From Bacillota bacterium (lineage in GTDB: Bacteria; Bacillota_I; Bacilli_A; RF39; UBA660): DNA of 40,971 bases. Below are positions 15,269 through 23,154 of the stretch, in pieces; position 1 is the stretch's first letter, and every line of letters begins with the position of its first letter. Position numbers and translations under genes: made by a program. The notes below the pieces were generated by a model. The model was not told where the DNA came from. It made no database searches and was given only the letters and a program-made list of their open reading frames with translations. The DNA is taken from contig SVAU01000014.1 of the NCBI GenBank assembly GCA_015059245.1, positions 1 to 40,971 of the forward strand, in the 5' to 3' direction.

Positions 15269-15344
15269 GCCGAGGTAGTTGTAACGTTAGAACGTACGCT
15301 TTGTATGTGTAAGGTGACTTGTTTAACTCAGTCCCTCGGCACCA
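15269..15344 (+). tRNA. Degenerate tRNA-Thr(UGU) or tRNA-like RNA
   Basis: Exactly 76 nt with a perfect 7-bp acceptor stem (GCCGAGG / CCTCGGC), discriminator A and encoded CCA. The anticodon arm is sound: TACGC / GTGTA with loop TTTGTAT, anticodon TGT (Thr, ACA codons). G1-C72, C2-G71 and anticodon G35-U36 fit threonyl-tRNA synthetase identity. The elbow is abnormal. The D loop lacks the GG pair (G18 kept, T at 19), the D stem is three pairs plus a G-G mismatch, and position 14 is T. The T loop reads TTTAACT, so C56 is T, and the standard 5-bp T stem has two mismatches at 49-65 and 50-64; a shifted 4-bp stem (GACT / AGTC) is possible. It has its own promoter and terminator. It may be a specialised non-translating tRNA, a regulator or a decaying gene. 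Confidence 0.65.
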
Positions 15345-15355
15345 TATGTTAACAT

Positions 15356-15378
15356 AAAGACCAAAAAGGTCTTTTTTT
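15356..15378 (+). terminator. Terminator of the tRNA-like gene
   Basis: A 7-bp stem (AAAGACC / GGTCTTT) with an AAAAA loop and a T-run lies 12 nt after the encoded CCA. Confidence 0.9.
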
Positions 15379-15421
15379 CTTGCTAAAATGTACACTTTTT
15401 GTACAAAAGTCTTGCATTCTT

Positions 15422-15430
15422 TGATATAAT
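15422..15430 (+). promoter_or_regulatory. Extended -10 promoter for the 426-aa gene
   Basis: TGATATAAT lies 27 nt before the start, with AGGAG as Shine-Dalgarno site. A short TGTAC...GTACA repeat lies 16 nt upstream. Confidence 0.6.
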
Positions 15431-15456
15431 TGCTATATAGACTAGGAGCAATTATT

Positions 15457-16737
15457 ATGGATAAAACAAATGTAGTAACTGAACAATTATATATAGTATC
15501 CCTTGATAATGGTATCCGTAGAGAGGAACCAGTATCTTTAAATGTATTAAATAGTTTTAAAGATGGTTCACAATTAGTTCAACTAAACGATTCAGTATTA
15601 GGTGTTTATAAATCTAACAAAGTTAATGCGTTAGCTCATATAGACGATTATGAAATAATAAAAGCCGATATAGCTGAATTATTAGATATAGATCATGAAG
15701 AAGCAAAAAGAATAGTTACAGAAGATAAAAACGTAGGTGTATTTACATTATTAAACTATAGTAAAAACATTGAAACAAGAATCTCTGCTACTACAGTATT
15801 AAACCATATTATTGAATATATCAATAAAGGTATAATAGTAGGAGAAGATGCAGCTTGGTTAACTAAAGTTCTTCAATACCCAGGTATTTCAAAAGGAAAT
15901 CCGATAAAAGATCCAGAACAAATAGAAGATATCATTAACTTAGGAACATATTCTTTAATTAAAGAAATAGAATTACAAACAGGAGAACCTTTAGATAATA
16001 AAGTAAAAGATGCTATTAAAAAGCATTACATTAGAATGATTCTATTCGATTATCTAATTGGTAGAAAATATCGTGGTTTAGACTACTGTTTAATTAGTAA
16101 AGTAAACGAACAATCTAAACCTATATGGAAAGATGCTTATTTAAGTCCGATATCAGTATCAAATAGTTTAGATAAAGACTTCATGGTAGCAGAAGAGGAA
16201 TATGTACTTAATAATAAATTAGTAGATAAAAATGTATTATTAGAAGTACTATTTAATAAACATTACCGTGAAATCAAAAAAATGACAGAAGCACTAAATG
16301 ATGCTAAGAAACTATATGCTGACGCAATAAGTAGAATAGTATATAACAATATAATATTAGAACAAGCTACTGTACTAGAAAAAGACTTAATTAAGAATCT
16401 AGAAACAATAGCTAAAACACAAGAAGTAAAAGAAGGAAGATTGAATAAAGAAGAAAAAACTAATAAGGTAGAAAGAACAATGGCTACACAAAGCTTAAAT
16501 GTTAGAGTAACTGCTAAATTAGATTTAATTCAAAAGAAATATCCAATCAATCCTAAAGAACATCCTGAACTATTAGAAAAGAAAAAACTAACTGAAGAAG
16601 ATATTAAACTAATAGTAGAAGAAGAAAAGAAAACTTCTGGAGGATTTGCTGCTACAACAATGATTATCGCAGCTATCGCTCTAATATGTGGTATAGGTAT
16701 TGGAATAGCATACGTATTAATGACATTAGGAAACTAA
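15457..16737 (+). CDS. Tail-anchored protein with faint HipA-kinase-like region
   Basis: A 426-residue protein read from the ATG at 15457, which has AGGAG at the right distance. It is soluble and acidic for about 400 residues, then ends in one hydrophobic helix (about 398-422), so it is probably held by its tail in the inner face of the membrane. A segment near residues 195-240 (IRMILFDYLIGRKYRG...LDYCLISK...YLSPISVSNSL) has the rhythm of the catalytic region of HipA-like kinases, which carry NxDRHxxN followed by a PxYDNG-like metal site. The catalytic Asn, Asp and His are absent, so it would be a pseudokinase. A coiled coil of about 60 residues precedes the anchor. The kinase link is weak. 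A terminator overlaps the stop. Confidence 0.65.
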   Translation: MDKTNVVTEQLYIVSLDNGIRREEPVSLNVLNSFKDGSQLVQLNDSVLGVYKSNKVNALAHIDDYEIIKADIAELLDIDHEEAKRIVTEDKNVGVFTLLNYSKNIETRISATTVLNHIIEYINKGIIVGEDAAWLTKVLQYPGISKGNPIKDPEQIEDIINLGTYSLIKEIELQTGEPLDNKVKDAIKKHYIRMILFDYLIGRKYRGLDYCLISKVNEQSKPIWKDAYLSPISVSNSLDKDFMVAEEEYVLNNKLVDKNVLLEVLFNKHYREIKKMTEALNDAKKLYADAISRIVYNNIILEQATVLEKDLIKNLETIAKTQEVKEGRLNKEEKTNKVERTMATQSLNVRVTAKLDLIQKKYPINPKEHPELLEKKKLTEEDIKLIVEEEKKTSGGFAATTMIIAAIALICGIGIGIAYVLMTLGN

Positions 16738-16755
16738 ATATTAGTTTCCTTTTTA
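16728..16755 (+). terminator. Terminator overlapping the stop
   Basis: A 10-bp perfect stem (AGGAAACTAA / TTAGTTTCCT) with an ATA loop and a T-run. The stop codon is in the 5' arm. Confidence 0.9.
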
Positions 16756-16808
16756 TTGCACAAAACTACAAAACATTATAAAATAAAAGGTAGAAAAGGG
16801 CGGTTTCT

Positions 16809-17315
16809 ATGGTTAAGAAAAAACAACATAATAAGATTAACTTAGTTACTATAGTTATAATAGTATTCTTAATATTAACTAATATAATTCTATTATCAGC
16901 ATGTTTAACATTAAAAGATAAAGATATAGATACACAAGAAATACTTTATACAGTAACTAAAGAAGAATTCAACCCAGACAAAAAATACTATGCAACAATA
17001 AAATATAGTAAGTTTAAATCACTATATAAAAGTAAAAAAGTAACAACTATTGCTATAGTAGATAATTCTACTACAACATATAATAAATTTATTGAAATGA
17101 TAAATAAAACATCATATTATAAGCATACTAAAATACATTTATTAAAAGTAAATAAACTATCTAAAAAAGATCTAGCAGCATTCTATAACATAGATGATAG
17201 ATTTAAAGAATTAGATACAAATTACATTATTACAGTAAGTAATAAAAAAATATTATCGATAACAACATTTAATAATCAAGAATTAAATAAAATAATAGAA
17301 GGATTAGGTGAATAA
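16809..17315 (+). CDS. Membrane-anchored small protein, possibly thioredoxin-fold without CxxC
   Basis: A 168-residue protein. A basic N-terminus and one transmembrane helix (about residues 10-33) lead to an exported domain of about 130 residues. The order of strands and helices (TTIAIVDNS, a helix, IHLLKV, a helix, NYIITVSNKKIL, a helix) resembles the thioredoxin-like accessory proteins of Firmicutes, but the CxxC site is replaced by NSTTT, so no redox activity would be expected. AAAAGGG precedes the ATG. The stop is one base from the next gene, so the two are translated together. The fold suggestion is low confidence. Confidence 0.6.
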   Translation: MVKKKQHNKINLVTIVIIVFLILTNIILLSACLTLKDKDIDTQEILYTVTKEEFNPDKKYYATIKYSKFKSLYKSKKVTTIAIVDNSTTTYNKFIEMINKTSYYKHTKIHLLKVNKLSKKDLAAFYNIDDRFKELDTNYIITVSNKKILSITTFNNQELNKIIEGLGE

Positions 17316-17316
17316 A

Positions 17317-17766
17317 ATGGGAAAAATATATGATCAAGTAGCAATGTTTAAAGCTAAATATCCAGGAACAATAACATGGTGGAGACTAAAAAAACATGCC
17401 AAAGTAGTAGAAGAACATATTAATCCAGATGAAGAACCATTATTTTCATTCGCTGGACAAAAAACACATGAAACATGGGATTTCTTCTCTACTGCAGTAT
17501 TAACAGTTACTAATAAAAGAATAATAGTAGGACAAGATCATATCTTAACTGGATATACTCTAAATTCAGTAACACCAGATATGTACAATGACTTAGAAGT
17601 ATACGCAGGTATTATATGGGGAAGAGTAACTATTGATACTATTAAAGAAAAAATAGTCTTTACCAACATTGATAAAAAAGCATTAGGAGAAATAGAAACA
17701 CAAATATCTTCACACATGATGGAAGAAAAACAAAAATACGGAACATTAAATAATAAAAGCAAATAG
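17317..17766 (+). CDS. Bacterial PH-domain protein
   Basis: A 149-residue soluble protein from the ATG at 17317, chosen because an in-frame GTG at 17308 overlaps the only Shine-Dalgarno site (AGGTG). The segment FSTAVLTVTNKRIIVGQ, followed by two further strands and a C-terminal helix, is typical of the bacterial PH-like (bPH/YokE-like) domain, a small beta fold of unknown ligand found in many envelope-stress proteins. Cytoplasmic, no membrane helix. It lies between two membrane-anchored proteins in the same direction and is probably co-expressed with them. Confidence 0.65.
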   Translation: MGKIYDQVAMFKAKYPGTITWWRLKKHAKVVEEHINPDEEPLFSFAGQKTHETWDFFSTAVLTVTNKRIIVGQDHILTGYTLNSVTPDMYNDLEVYAGIIWGRVTIDTIKEKIVFTNIDKKALGEIETQISSHMMEEKQKYGTLNNKSK

Positions 17767-17782
17767 ATAAATGGAGAAGACT

Positions 17783-18919
17783 ATGAAAAAAAAGTATAGA
17801 CTAAAAAAGAGTGCTATTACTATTCTAGTTATCTTCATTTTTTTAATAGCACTTATTATATATTTATCTTTATTTAGTAGTAAATCATATAGTGTAGAAT
17901 ACAATATATTTGATTATGACATTAGTGAAAACTATGATAAAGATAGACAAACTTATTATTTTGAAATAACAAAAAACGATATCACATATCCATTTATATA
18001 TGAAAGTGAATATCAAAAAGAAAGAAAAATAATAAAAGATATAAAAGAATATAAAGAAGATGACTACGTATGCTTAAGAATAGATAGTAGCATATTCAAA
18101 CCATATCCATTATGTAGTTATAAAAAAGAAATAATAGATTATCATCTAGTACCAGATACAATAAAAGAAAAAATATCTGAATATATAAAAATACCATCTA
18201 GTACAGAAAAACTAGAAGGACATTATGAAATATATAATACAGAAGATGAAATACTAGTATGGTCATATAAAGGATTTAACTACATAAAAAATGGCCAAGC
18301 TAAAATGATAAATATATTCAAAGACGATATATATGAAATACCACTAGCTACTAAAATAAATAATTACATATTTATACCGGATTATGAACAAAAATATAAC
18401 TTCAATAAAGCATATATCATTAATTTAGAAACACAAGAAGTAGAAGAATGGAAACTAAAATATGAAATATCTTTCGATAGTTACATACTAGGTACTAACG
18501 ATAGATCAATATATCTAATAGATAAAAAGAATAGAAAAGAATATGAACTAGTACCAGAAAAACAAAAAATGCGTACATTAGCCAAAGCTAATCAAAAAGG
18601 AACATTATATAAAGGAGATACTATATACAAAGAATCAATGAATAAACTAGTAACAAAAGAATATTCATTTACTTATAACAACCTTTATAACTTCACATCT
18701 ATAAATAACATACTATATCTACAATACTTAGATTCATCTATTAAAGTAAAACTATCTAATCAAGAAATAACATCAATAGTACACACATCTAAAGATAATG
18801 TATACTACCTAATAAACGATACATTATATAGATATAATCTTAAATATGGTGAAACTAAGATAATGAAATATCAAGAATGGAACATAAATTATAAAAACTT
18901 AATATTTATTAATAACTAA
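17783..18919 (+). CDS. Membrane-anchored exported protein, possible beta-propeller
   Basis: A 378-residue protein read from 17783, where GGAGA lies just upstream; the in-frame ATG at 17771 precedes that site. A lysine-rich N-terminus and one transmembrane helix (about 10-33) anchor an exported domain of about 340 residues, very rich in Tyr, Ile and Lys. Repeated short blocks with hydrophobic strands and small turns (for example NYIFIPDYEQ, RSIYLIDKKN, NVYYLINDTLYRYN) suggest a propeller of several blades. No catalytic motif is seen. It follows the PH-domain gene by 16 nt and is probably in the same unit. Confidence 0.65.
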   Translation: MKKKYRLKKSAITILVIFIFLIALIIYLSLFSSKSYSVEYNIFDYDISENYDKDRQTYYFEITKNDITYPFIYESEYQKERKIIKDIKEYKEDDYVCLRIDSSIFKPYPLCSYKKEIIDYHLVPDTIKEKISEYIKIPSSTEKLEGHYEIYNTEDEILVWSYKGFNYIKNGQAKMINIFKDDIYEIPLATKINNYIFIPDYEQKYNFNKAYIINLETQEVEEWKLKYEISFDSYILGTNDRSIYLIDKKNRKEYELVPEKQKMRTLAKANQKGTLYKGDTIYKESMNKLVTKEYSFTYNNLYNFTSINNILYLQYLDSSIKVKLSNQEITSIVHTSKDNVYYLINDTLYRYNLKYGETKIMKYQEWNINYKNLIFINN

Positions 18920-18957
18920 ATAATAAAATAAACATATCTTATATTAGGAGTGATTTT

Positions 18958-19407
18958 ATGTATGATAAATACCTAATAAGATATGGAGATACACTATCTA
19001 GTATAGCAAGTAAATTTAATACTAAAGAAAGTACAATAATGGAACTAAATAACATTCCATTTCCAGATATGATAAGAGAAGGAAAAGAAATAATAGTTCC
19101 AATAAAAAAAGAAAAGTACTTTGAATACTATACTATTGAAAAAGGAGATAACTTATATAGCATAGCTCGTAGATACAACATTAATCCAGATCTATTAGCT
19201 ATTCTAAATGGATTAAATAGTGATGACTATATATATCCTAATCAACAAATACTAATACCTAAAAGTAATTATAGTTACTATGTAACAAAAGATGGTGATA
19301 CACTAGATATAGTATCAAAAAGATTTAATATATCTTCAAAAGAACTAATAGATAACAATGATATTATCTACCTATTAGAAGGTCAATTACTAGTAAAAAA
19401 GAATTAA
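18958..19407 (+). CDS. Triple-LysM protein without signal peptide
   Basis: A 149-residue protein made almost wholly of three LysM domains. Each has the pattern (Y/R)YGDTLSSIASKFN / KGDNLYSIARRYN / DGDTLDIVSKRFN, followed by an asparagine-centred helix and a closing I(L)IP-like strand. LysM binds N-acetylglucosamine chains of peptidoglycan. There is no signal peptide and no catalytic domain. Either it leaves the cell by another route, or it acts inside. The third repeat is the most diverged. TAGGAG precedes the ATG and a terminator follows. Resemblance to the LysM proteins of spore coats is superficial. Confidence 0.85.
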   Translation: MYDKYLIRYGDTLSSIASKFNTKESTIMELNNIPFPDMIREGKEIIVPIKKEKYFEYYTIEKGDNLYSIARRYNINPDLLAILNGLNSDDYIYPNQQILIPKSNYSYYVTKDGDTLDIVSKRFNISSKELIDNNDIIYLLEGQLLVKKN

Positions 19408-19437
19408 AGTATTATATATATTTTAATTCTTTTTTTA
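19398..19437 (+). terminator. Terminator overlapping the LysM gene stop
   Basis: An 11-bp perfect stem (AAAGAATTAAA / TTTAATTCTTT) with a 13-nt loop and a T-run. The stop codon is in the 5' arm. Confidence 0.85.
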
Positions 19438-19446
19438 TGATATAAT
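19438..19446 (+). promoter_or_regulatory. Extended -10 promoter fused to the preceding T-run
   Basis: TGATATAAT starts one base after the terminator T-run and lies 23 nt before the next start, which has AGGAGGG. Confidence 0.6.
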
Positions 19447-19469
19447 AAAATAGAATAGGAGGGACTTAA

Positions 19470-21080
19470 ATGATAGTCAAAAACCCTTATAAAGTATTAG
19501 TAAAAAACTATAGAATTATAAACCTTTTATTATTAATACCAGTAATTTACTTACTATTTACTTTTACAGATTTAGCAACCTTCTTTAAAGGATATGTAGA
19601 TGCTAGATACTACACAATGGAGACAGACTTAGTTTCTATTTATATACCCAAAATAACTATGATAGCAGCTGTCGGTACGGCAGTAGTACATTTTATAATA
19701 TGGTTACTCTTAACAATAAAGAAAAAGAAGAATTATTATCATATAATTAGTGCTGGATACTTATTAATATTATTCCTAGGCTTAGTATTCTTCTACACCT
19801 CGCTACTAAATATAGAAATGGGAAATGTAGAAAATACATTTGCTAACTTCTTAAGGGATATTTCAGACCTCGTTGTATATCCAATCTATATATTAATAGT
19901 AATGGGTGGAATAAACGTAGTAGGGCTTAACGTAAAAACATTAAGATTTGATAAACACGAAGATTTAAAATTAACAGAAGAAGACGAAGAAGATATTGAA
20001 ATTAAAGTTGGATCAGATACAGATGTAACTAAAAAAAGATTTGTCCATGTAATAAGAGAATTAAAGTATTATGTTATAGAAAATAAAGCAATATTAGCAA
20101 TAATAATAATAGCAGTAATAGGTATGTTCGGCTATAAAGCGTTTGTTAATTATCAAGTATATAATAGGGCATATAACGTAAATCAAGCATTCGAACTAGA
20201 TAACTTTGCACTATCAGTAAAAGAAAGTTATATAACACCATACGATTATAGTGGTAGAGTAATAACTCCAAATAAATACTACTTAGCAATTAGAATAGGT
20301 ATTGAAAATAAAGGTTCAGAAACAACAATATCTAAAGACGTATTTAGACTTAATTTAGGAGATAGTGAAGTATATCCAAGTTATGATAAAGGTTCTAGAT
20401 TTGTAGATATAGGACTTCCATATACAGGTGATGTTATTCGAGAAGACGAAGCACACGATTACGTATTCATTTATGAACTTACAGAAAAACAATTAAAAGC
20501 TTCATATGAATTACGTATATTAAATGATTTAAGAGTAGAAGATAACTCATTAAAAGCCTCATATAAGAAAATTAAAGTTAGACCAGAATACTTATCTGAA
20601 TTACAAAAAAAATCTACTAAAAAAGTGAAAGAAAAAATAACATTTAGTGATTCAACATTAAAAAATACTAACTATACATTAAATTCTGTTAGAATCCAAC
20701 CAAGCTACAACTATTCATATAAACTATGTTATACAGAAAGAAATTGTTCTGATATAAACGATATTATTGTACCAAGTGGTGGTAAGATGCTAATGATTAT
20801 TGAAGACGAAATAGACTATGATAACGCTTCATCATATGCATCATACGATAAGAAAAACTTCTATGAGGATTTCATTACAGTACAATATACATTTAGATTA
20901 AAAACAGGAAACAATGTGGGAGAACATACTCAAGTTGCAAGTGTTAAAGAAGTTACTCCTAAAAAGTTAGAAGGAAAAAGAATTTATGAAGTACCAAGTA
21001 ATATCCAAAATGCTGAAAAAATTAATTTCCTAATAACAATAAGAAATCAACAATATACTATAATAGTAAAAGAAAAATAA
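19470..21080 (+). CDS. Polytopic membrane protein with exported DUF4352-like domains
   Basis: A 536-residue protein. Four hydrophobic helices lie in the first 155 residues, then an acidic cytoplasmic loop (LTEEDEEDIEIK), a fifth helix (about 205-225) and an exported C-terminal region of about 310 residues. The exported part starts with a beta-sandwich-like segment (YYLAIRIGIENKGSETTISKDVFRLNLGDSEVYPSYD) that reads like DUF4352, a telokin-like fold common in exported Gram-positive proteins, and a second similar domain follows with one CYTERNC pair. AGGAGGG precedes the ATG. Monocistronic. The function is unknown; a sensor or a surface scaffold would fit the layout. Confidence 0.7.
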   Translation: MIVKNPYKVLVKNYRIINLLLLIPVIYLLFTFTDLATFFKGYVDARYYTMETDLVSIYIPKITMIAAVGTAVVHFIIWLLLTIKKKKNYYHIISAGYLLILFLGLVFFYTSLLNIEMGNVENTFANFLRDISDLVVYPIYILIVMGGINVVGLNVKTLRFDKHEDLKLTEEDEEDIEIKVGSDTDVTKKRFVHVIRELKYYVIENKAILAIIIIAVIGMFGYKAFVNYQVYNRAYNVNQAFELDNFALSVKESYITPYDYSGRVITPNKYYLAIRIGIENKGSETTISKDVFRLNLGDSEVYPSYDKGSRFVDIGLPYTGDVIREDEAHDYVFIYELTEKQLKASYELRILNDLRVEDNSLKASYKKIKVRPEYLSELQKKSTKKVKEKITFSDSTLKNTNYTLNSVRIQPSYNYSYKLCYTERNCSDINDIIVPSGGKMLMIIEDEIDYDNASSYASYDKKNFYEDFITVQYTFRLKTGNNVGEHTQVASVKEVTPKKLEGKRIYEVPSNIQNAEKINFLITIRNQQYTIIVKEK

Positions 21081-21082
21081 TG

Positions 21083-21111
21083 TTGACTTTTATCTTGTAT
21101 TGATATAAAAT
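21083..21111 (+). promoter_or_regulatory. Promoter of tRNA-Cys
   Basis: TTGACT (21083-21088), 17-bp spacer and TAAAAT (21106-21111). It is one of the few -35-containing promoters in the window and drives a stable RNA. Confidence 0.7.
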
Positions 21112-21139
21112 TAAGACATGTCGAAAGACATGCCTACAT

Positions 21140-21213
21140 GGGGCTTTAGCCAAGCGGTAAGGCAAGGGACTGCAACTCCCTGAGCACCGGTTCAAATCCG
21201 GTAGGCCCCTCCA
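21140..21213 (+). tRNA. tRNA-Cys (GCA)
   Basis: A normal 74-nt tRNA: acceptor GGGGCTT / AGGCCCC, discriminator U as expected for tRNA-Cys, encoded CCA, D loop AAGCGGTAA with GG, anticodon loop CTGCAAC with anticodon GCA, and T arm ACCGG-TTCAAAT-CCGGT. All conserved elbow bases are present, in contrast to the tRNA-like RNA at 15269. Confidence 0.97.
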
Positions 21214-21222
21214 AATAAAAAT

Positions 21223-21246
21223 AACTCGGTATAACCGAGTTTTTTT
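21223..21246 (+). terminator. Terminator of tRNA-Cys
   Basis: An 8-bp perfect stem (AACTCGGT / ACCGAGTT) with an ATA loop and a T-run. It may also serve the minus-strand HD gene, although the T-run on that strand is weaker. Confidence 0.9.
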
Positions 21247-21946
21247 ATTGTGTTTTTTTACTTAACTTATTATCAGTATCAAGTAAAGAAGGATTTAATA
21301 AATCAATTAACTTATTATGATCATCTTCAGTATGAGTTAAAGCATCACTATCAATTTCAGGAAATAATTCATATAAAGAACATCCCATCATATCTTCAAG
21401 ACGTCTTTTTAATTCCATAGTCTTTTCTAAATGTAACTGTGAATTATCAAATACACCCTTACGTTCAGTAATATCCAGTAATCTTCTTTCTATAGTCGTA
21501 AAACCTGTTTCTAGACAAAATAAATCACACATTTGAACAATATTATCATAAATAGTTAATTCAGTACTTTGTAAAAAACTATTCATATAATCAAATCTAT
21601 CTTGTCCTTGTGGAATACCTCCAGCAGTATAATATATATTATTATCTATAAAAGAATGAGTAAGACAACTTCTAGCTTCTTCAGGATACCCTTCATTAAT
21701 CATATACTTATATCCAGCAATAGTATGATTAGGATGACTAATCTTTCTACCTATATCATGTACATAACCTAAAGCCTGTGCATAATCAGAATCTATTCCT
21801 AACTTAGTAGCAATTCTACCAGCACCAACACCAACATATATACAATGCTTAACCCATCTATTTTCAAACTTTTCTAAATCAGCACTATTATGAATAACAC
21901 TCTTAAACAATAGATCTAATGCATCTTTAGCACTTAACTTACTCAT
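21245..21946 (-). CDS. HD-domain phosphohydrolase
   Basis: A 233-residue soluble protein. His34 (WVKHCIYVG), His63-Asp64 (GYVHDIG) and His74 (NHTIAG) match the metal-binding H...HD...H pattern of the HD superfamily, close to the HDIG type that hydrolyses nucleotides or phosphoesters. The C-terminal 60 residues are acidic and low complexity. ATTAGGAGAG precedes the ATG. It is single on the minus strand, divergent from the GNAT gene. Substrate unknown. Confidence 0.85.
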   Translation of the reverse strand: MSKLSAKDALDLLFKSVIHNSADLEKFENRWVKHCIYVGVGAGRIATKLGIDSDYAQALGYVHDIGRKISHPNHTIAGYKYMINEGYPEEARSCLTHSFIDNNIYYTAGGIPQGQDRFDYMNSFLQSTELTIYDNIVQMCDLFCLETGFTTIERRLLDITERKGVFDNSQLHLEKTMELKRRLEDMMGCSLYELFPEIDSDALTHTEDDHNKLIDLLNPSLLDTDNKLSKKTQ

Positions 21947-22010
21947 AGTATCTCTCCTAATCAGTATTTCAATTTAACCATAAAATAAATAAAATATCAA
22001 ATATTCAATA

Positions 22011-22019
22011 TGATATAAT
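22011..22019 (+). promoter_or_regulatory. Extended -10 promoter for the GNAT gene
   Basis: TGATATAAT lies 22 nt before the start codon; AGAGTGA serves as Shine-Dalgarno site. Confidence 0.55.
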
Positions 22020-22041
22020 GTATATAGAATAGAGTGATAAC

Positions 22042-22506
22042 ATGTCAAAATATATTTATATGACTATTCCTAAATCATCACCAATCTTTAATAAGATATG
22101 TGCATATTGTGATAAAAGAATAGTAGAAGAAAATCTAAGTATCAATGGTGGCACATTAAATTATTCAGGTATCGTATATGATTCAGATATAATGATAGTA
22201 TGTTTTGATAAAACAAAACCTGTAGCATTTAACTCAATAGTAGAACTAGATGATAGTTTATATATATATCAAATAGCAGTAAAAAATAGCCATAAAAAAC
22301 AAGGTATAGGAGAAACATTAATGCATAAAGCTATATCAATTGCAAAAGGCAAAAATAAAGCTGTAACAGCTCATGTAAGAGATTATAACGATGCATCCAA
22401 CCATTTATTCCAAAAACTCGGATTTGACGCTGTAGAGCCTGGTTCCAACACATTATATGTATTAGATACAAAAGATAAAAAAAATAATAATAAATTTGCA
22501 AAATAA
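22042..22506 (+). CDS. GNAT-family N-acetyltransferase
   Basis: A 154-residue soluble protein. Motif A of the GNAT fold, which binds acetyl-CoA, is clear at IYQIAVKNSHKKQGIGETLM, with the QGIGE pyrophosphate loop. It is followed by a strand-helix (AVTAHVRDYNDASNHLFQKLGF) that matches motif B. The enzyme should transfer an acetyl group to an amine of a small molecule or protein. The substrate cannot be told. No terminator is seen before the next gene, 44 nt away, so they may be co-transcribed. Confidence 0.85.
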   Translation: MSKYIYMTIPKSSPIFNKICAYCDKRIVEENLSINGGTLNYSGIVYDSDIMIVCFDKTKPVAFNSIVELDDSLYIYQIAVKNSHKKQGIGETLMHKAISIAKGKNKAVTAHVRDYNDASNHLFQKLGFDAVEPGSNTLYVLDTKDKKNNNKFAK

Positions 22507-22550
22507 AAATCTATATGATAGTATAACTACCCATAGAAAGAGGTAACTAT

Positions 22551-23096
22551 ATGTCAATAGATTTTTTTGAATTATTTAAAGAAACTGTACTAATAAGTAT
22601 AGCTAAAAGAAAAATAGCAGAAGGCGTAGAACTAACAGAAGAAGAAAAAGATAAAATACTACAACAAATATATTCAGCTGCTAGAAAAGAAATAAAAGAT
22701 GGAAAAGAATTAAGAAGTACTAAAGCAAAAATAGCATTCAAAACACTATCAATAGTATCTAAAATGATGGGTGAAAAAGGAAAAGGCTATCATGATGCAA
22801 GTGTAGCAGTAACTAAGAGTACTAAAAATAACGTAGATAACTATAAAAGAGTATTACAAGGAGTTGAAATAACTTCTAAAAATCAAATAATGGAAAACTT
22901 CCAAACATTAATAGCTCAATACGAAGCATCAGAAGACTATGGAAGAATAATGGGAGAATTCGTTATGGCATTCATGGAAGTAAACAACTCATATAAAAAA
23001 GACTATCAAGCACCTATAGGAACTGAATTAGTAGATCAAATGGAAGACAAAAGAGAAGAAGTATTAGACTTAGATACAAAATATATAAAAAAATAA
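22551..23096 (+). CDS. Hypothetical helical cytoplasmic protein (181 aa)
   Basis: A 181-residue charged protein with no membrane segment or signal peptide. The sequence is strongly helical, with an acidic ELTEEEKDKILQQIY helix near the N-terminus and long Lys/Glu stretches. No cysteine or clear catalytic motif. AAGAGG precedes the ATG. I do not recognise a family. It ends with a strong terminator overlapping the stop region. Confidence 0.6.
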   Translation: MSIDFFELFKETVLISIAKRKIAEGVELTEEEKDKILQQIYSAARKEIKDGKELRSTKAKIAFKTLSIVSKMMGEKGKGYHDASVAVTKSTKNNVDNYKRVLQGVEITSKNQIMENFQTLIAQYEASEDYGRIMGEFVMAFMEVNNSYKKDYQAPIGTELVDQMEDKREEVLDLDTKYIKK

Positions 23097-23122
23097 AATA
23101 TCGGTAATTCCGATATTTTTTT
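23095..23122 (+). terminator. Intrinsic terminator
   Basis: A stem of 8-10 bp (AATATCGG / CCGATATT core) with a TAATT loop and a T-run, immediately after the stop. Confidence 0.9.
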
Positions 23123-23123
23123 A

Positions 23124-23132
23124 TGCTATAAT
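23124..23132 (+). promoter_or_regulatory. Extended -10 promoter fused to the preceding T-run
   Basis: TGCTATAAT begins two bases after the terminator T-run and 23 nt before the start of the metallo-beta-lactamase-fold gene. Confidence 0.6.
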
Positions 23133-23154
23133 TTTATTATAAAGTAGGTGCAAC

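Noticed and set aside
15269..15344. Plain functional elongator tRNA-Thr
   Set aside because: Loss of G19, C56 and two T-stem pairs is too much for a normal elongator, while tRNA-Cys at 21140 in the same genome is fully canonical.
15389..15405. TGTAC...GTACA repeat as an operator
   Set aside because: Only 5-bp arms in AT-rich DNA between a terminator and a promoter; chance is likely.
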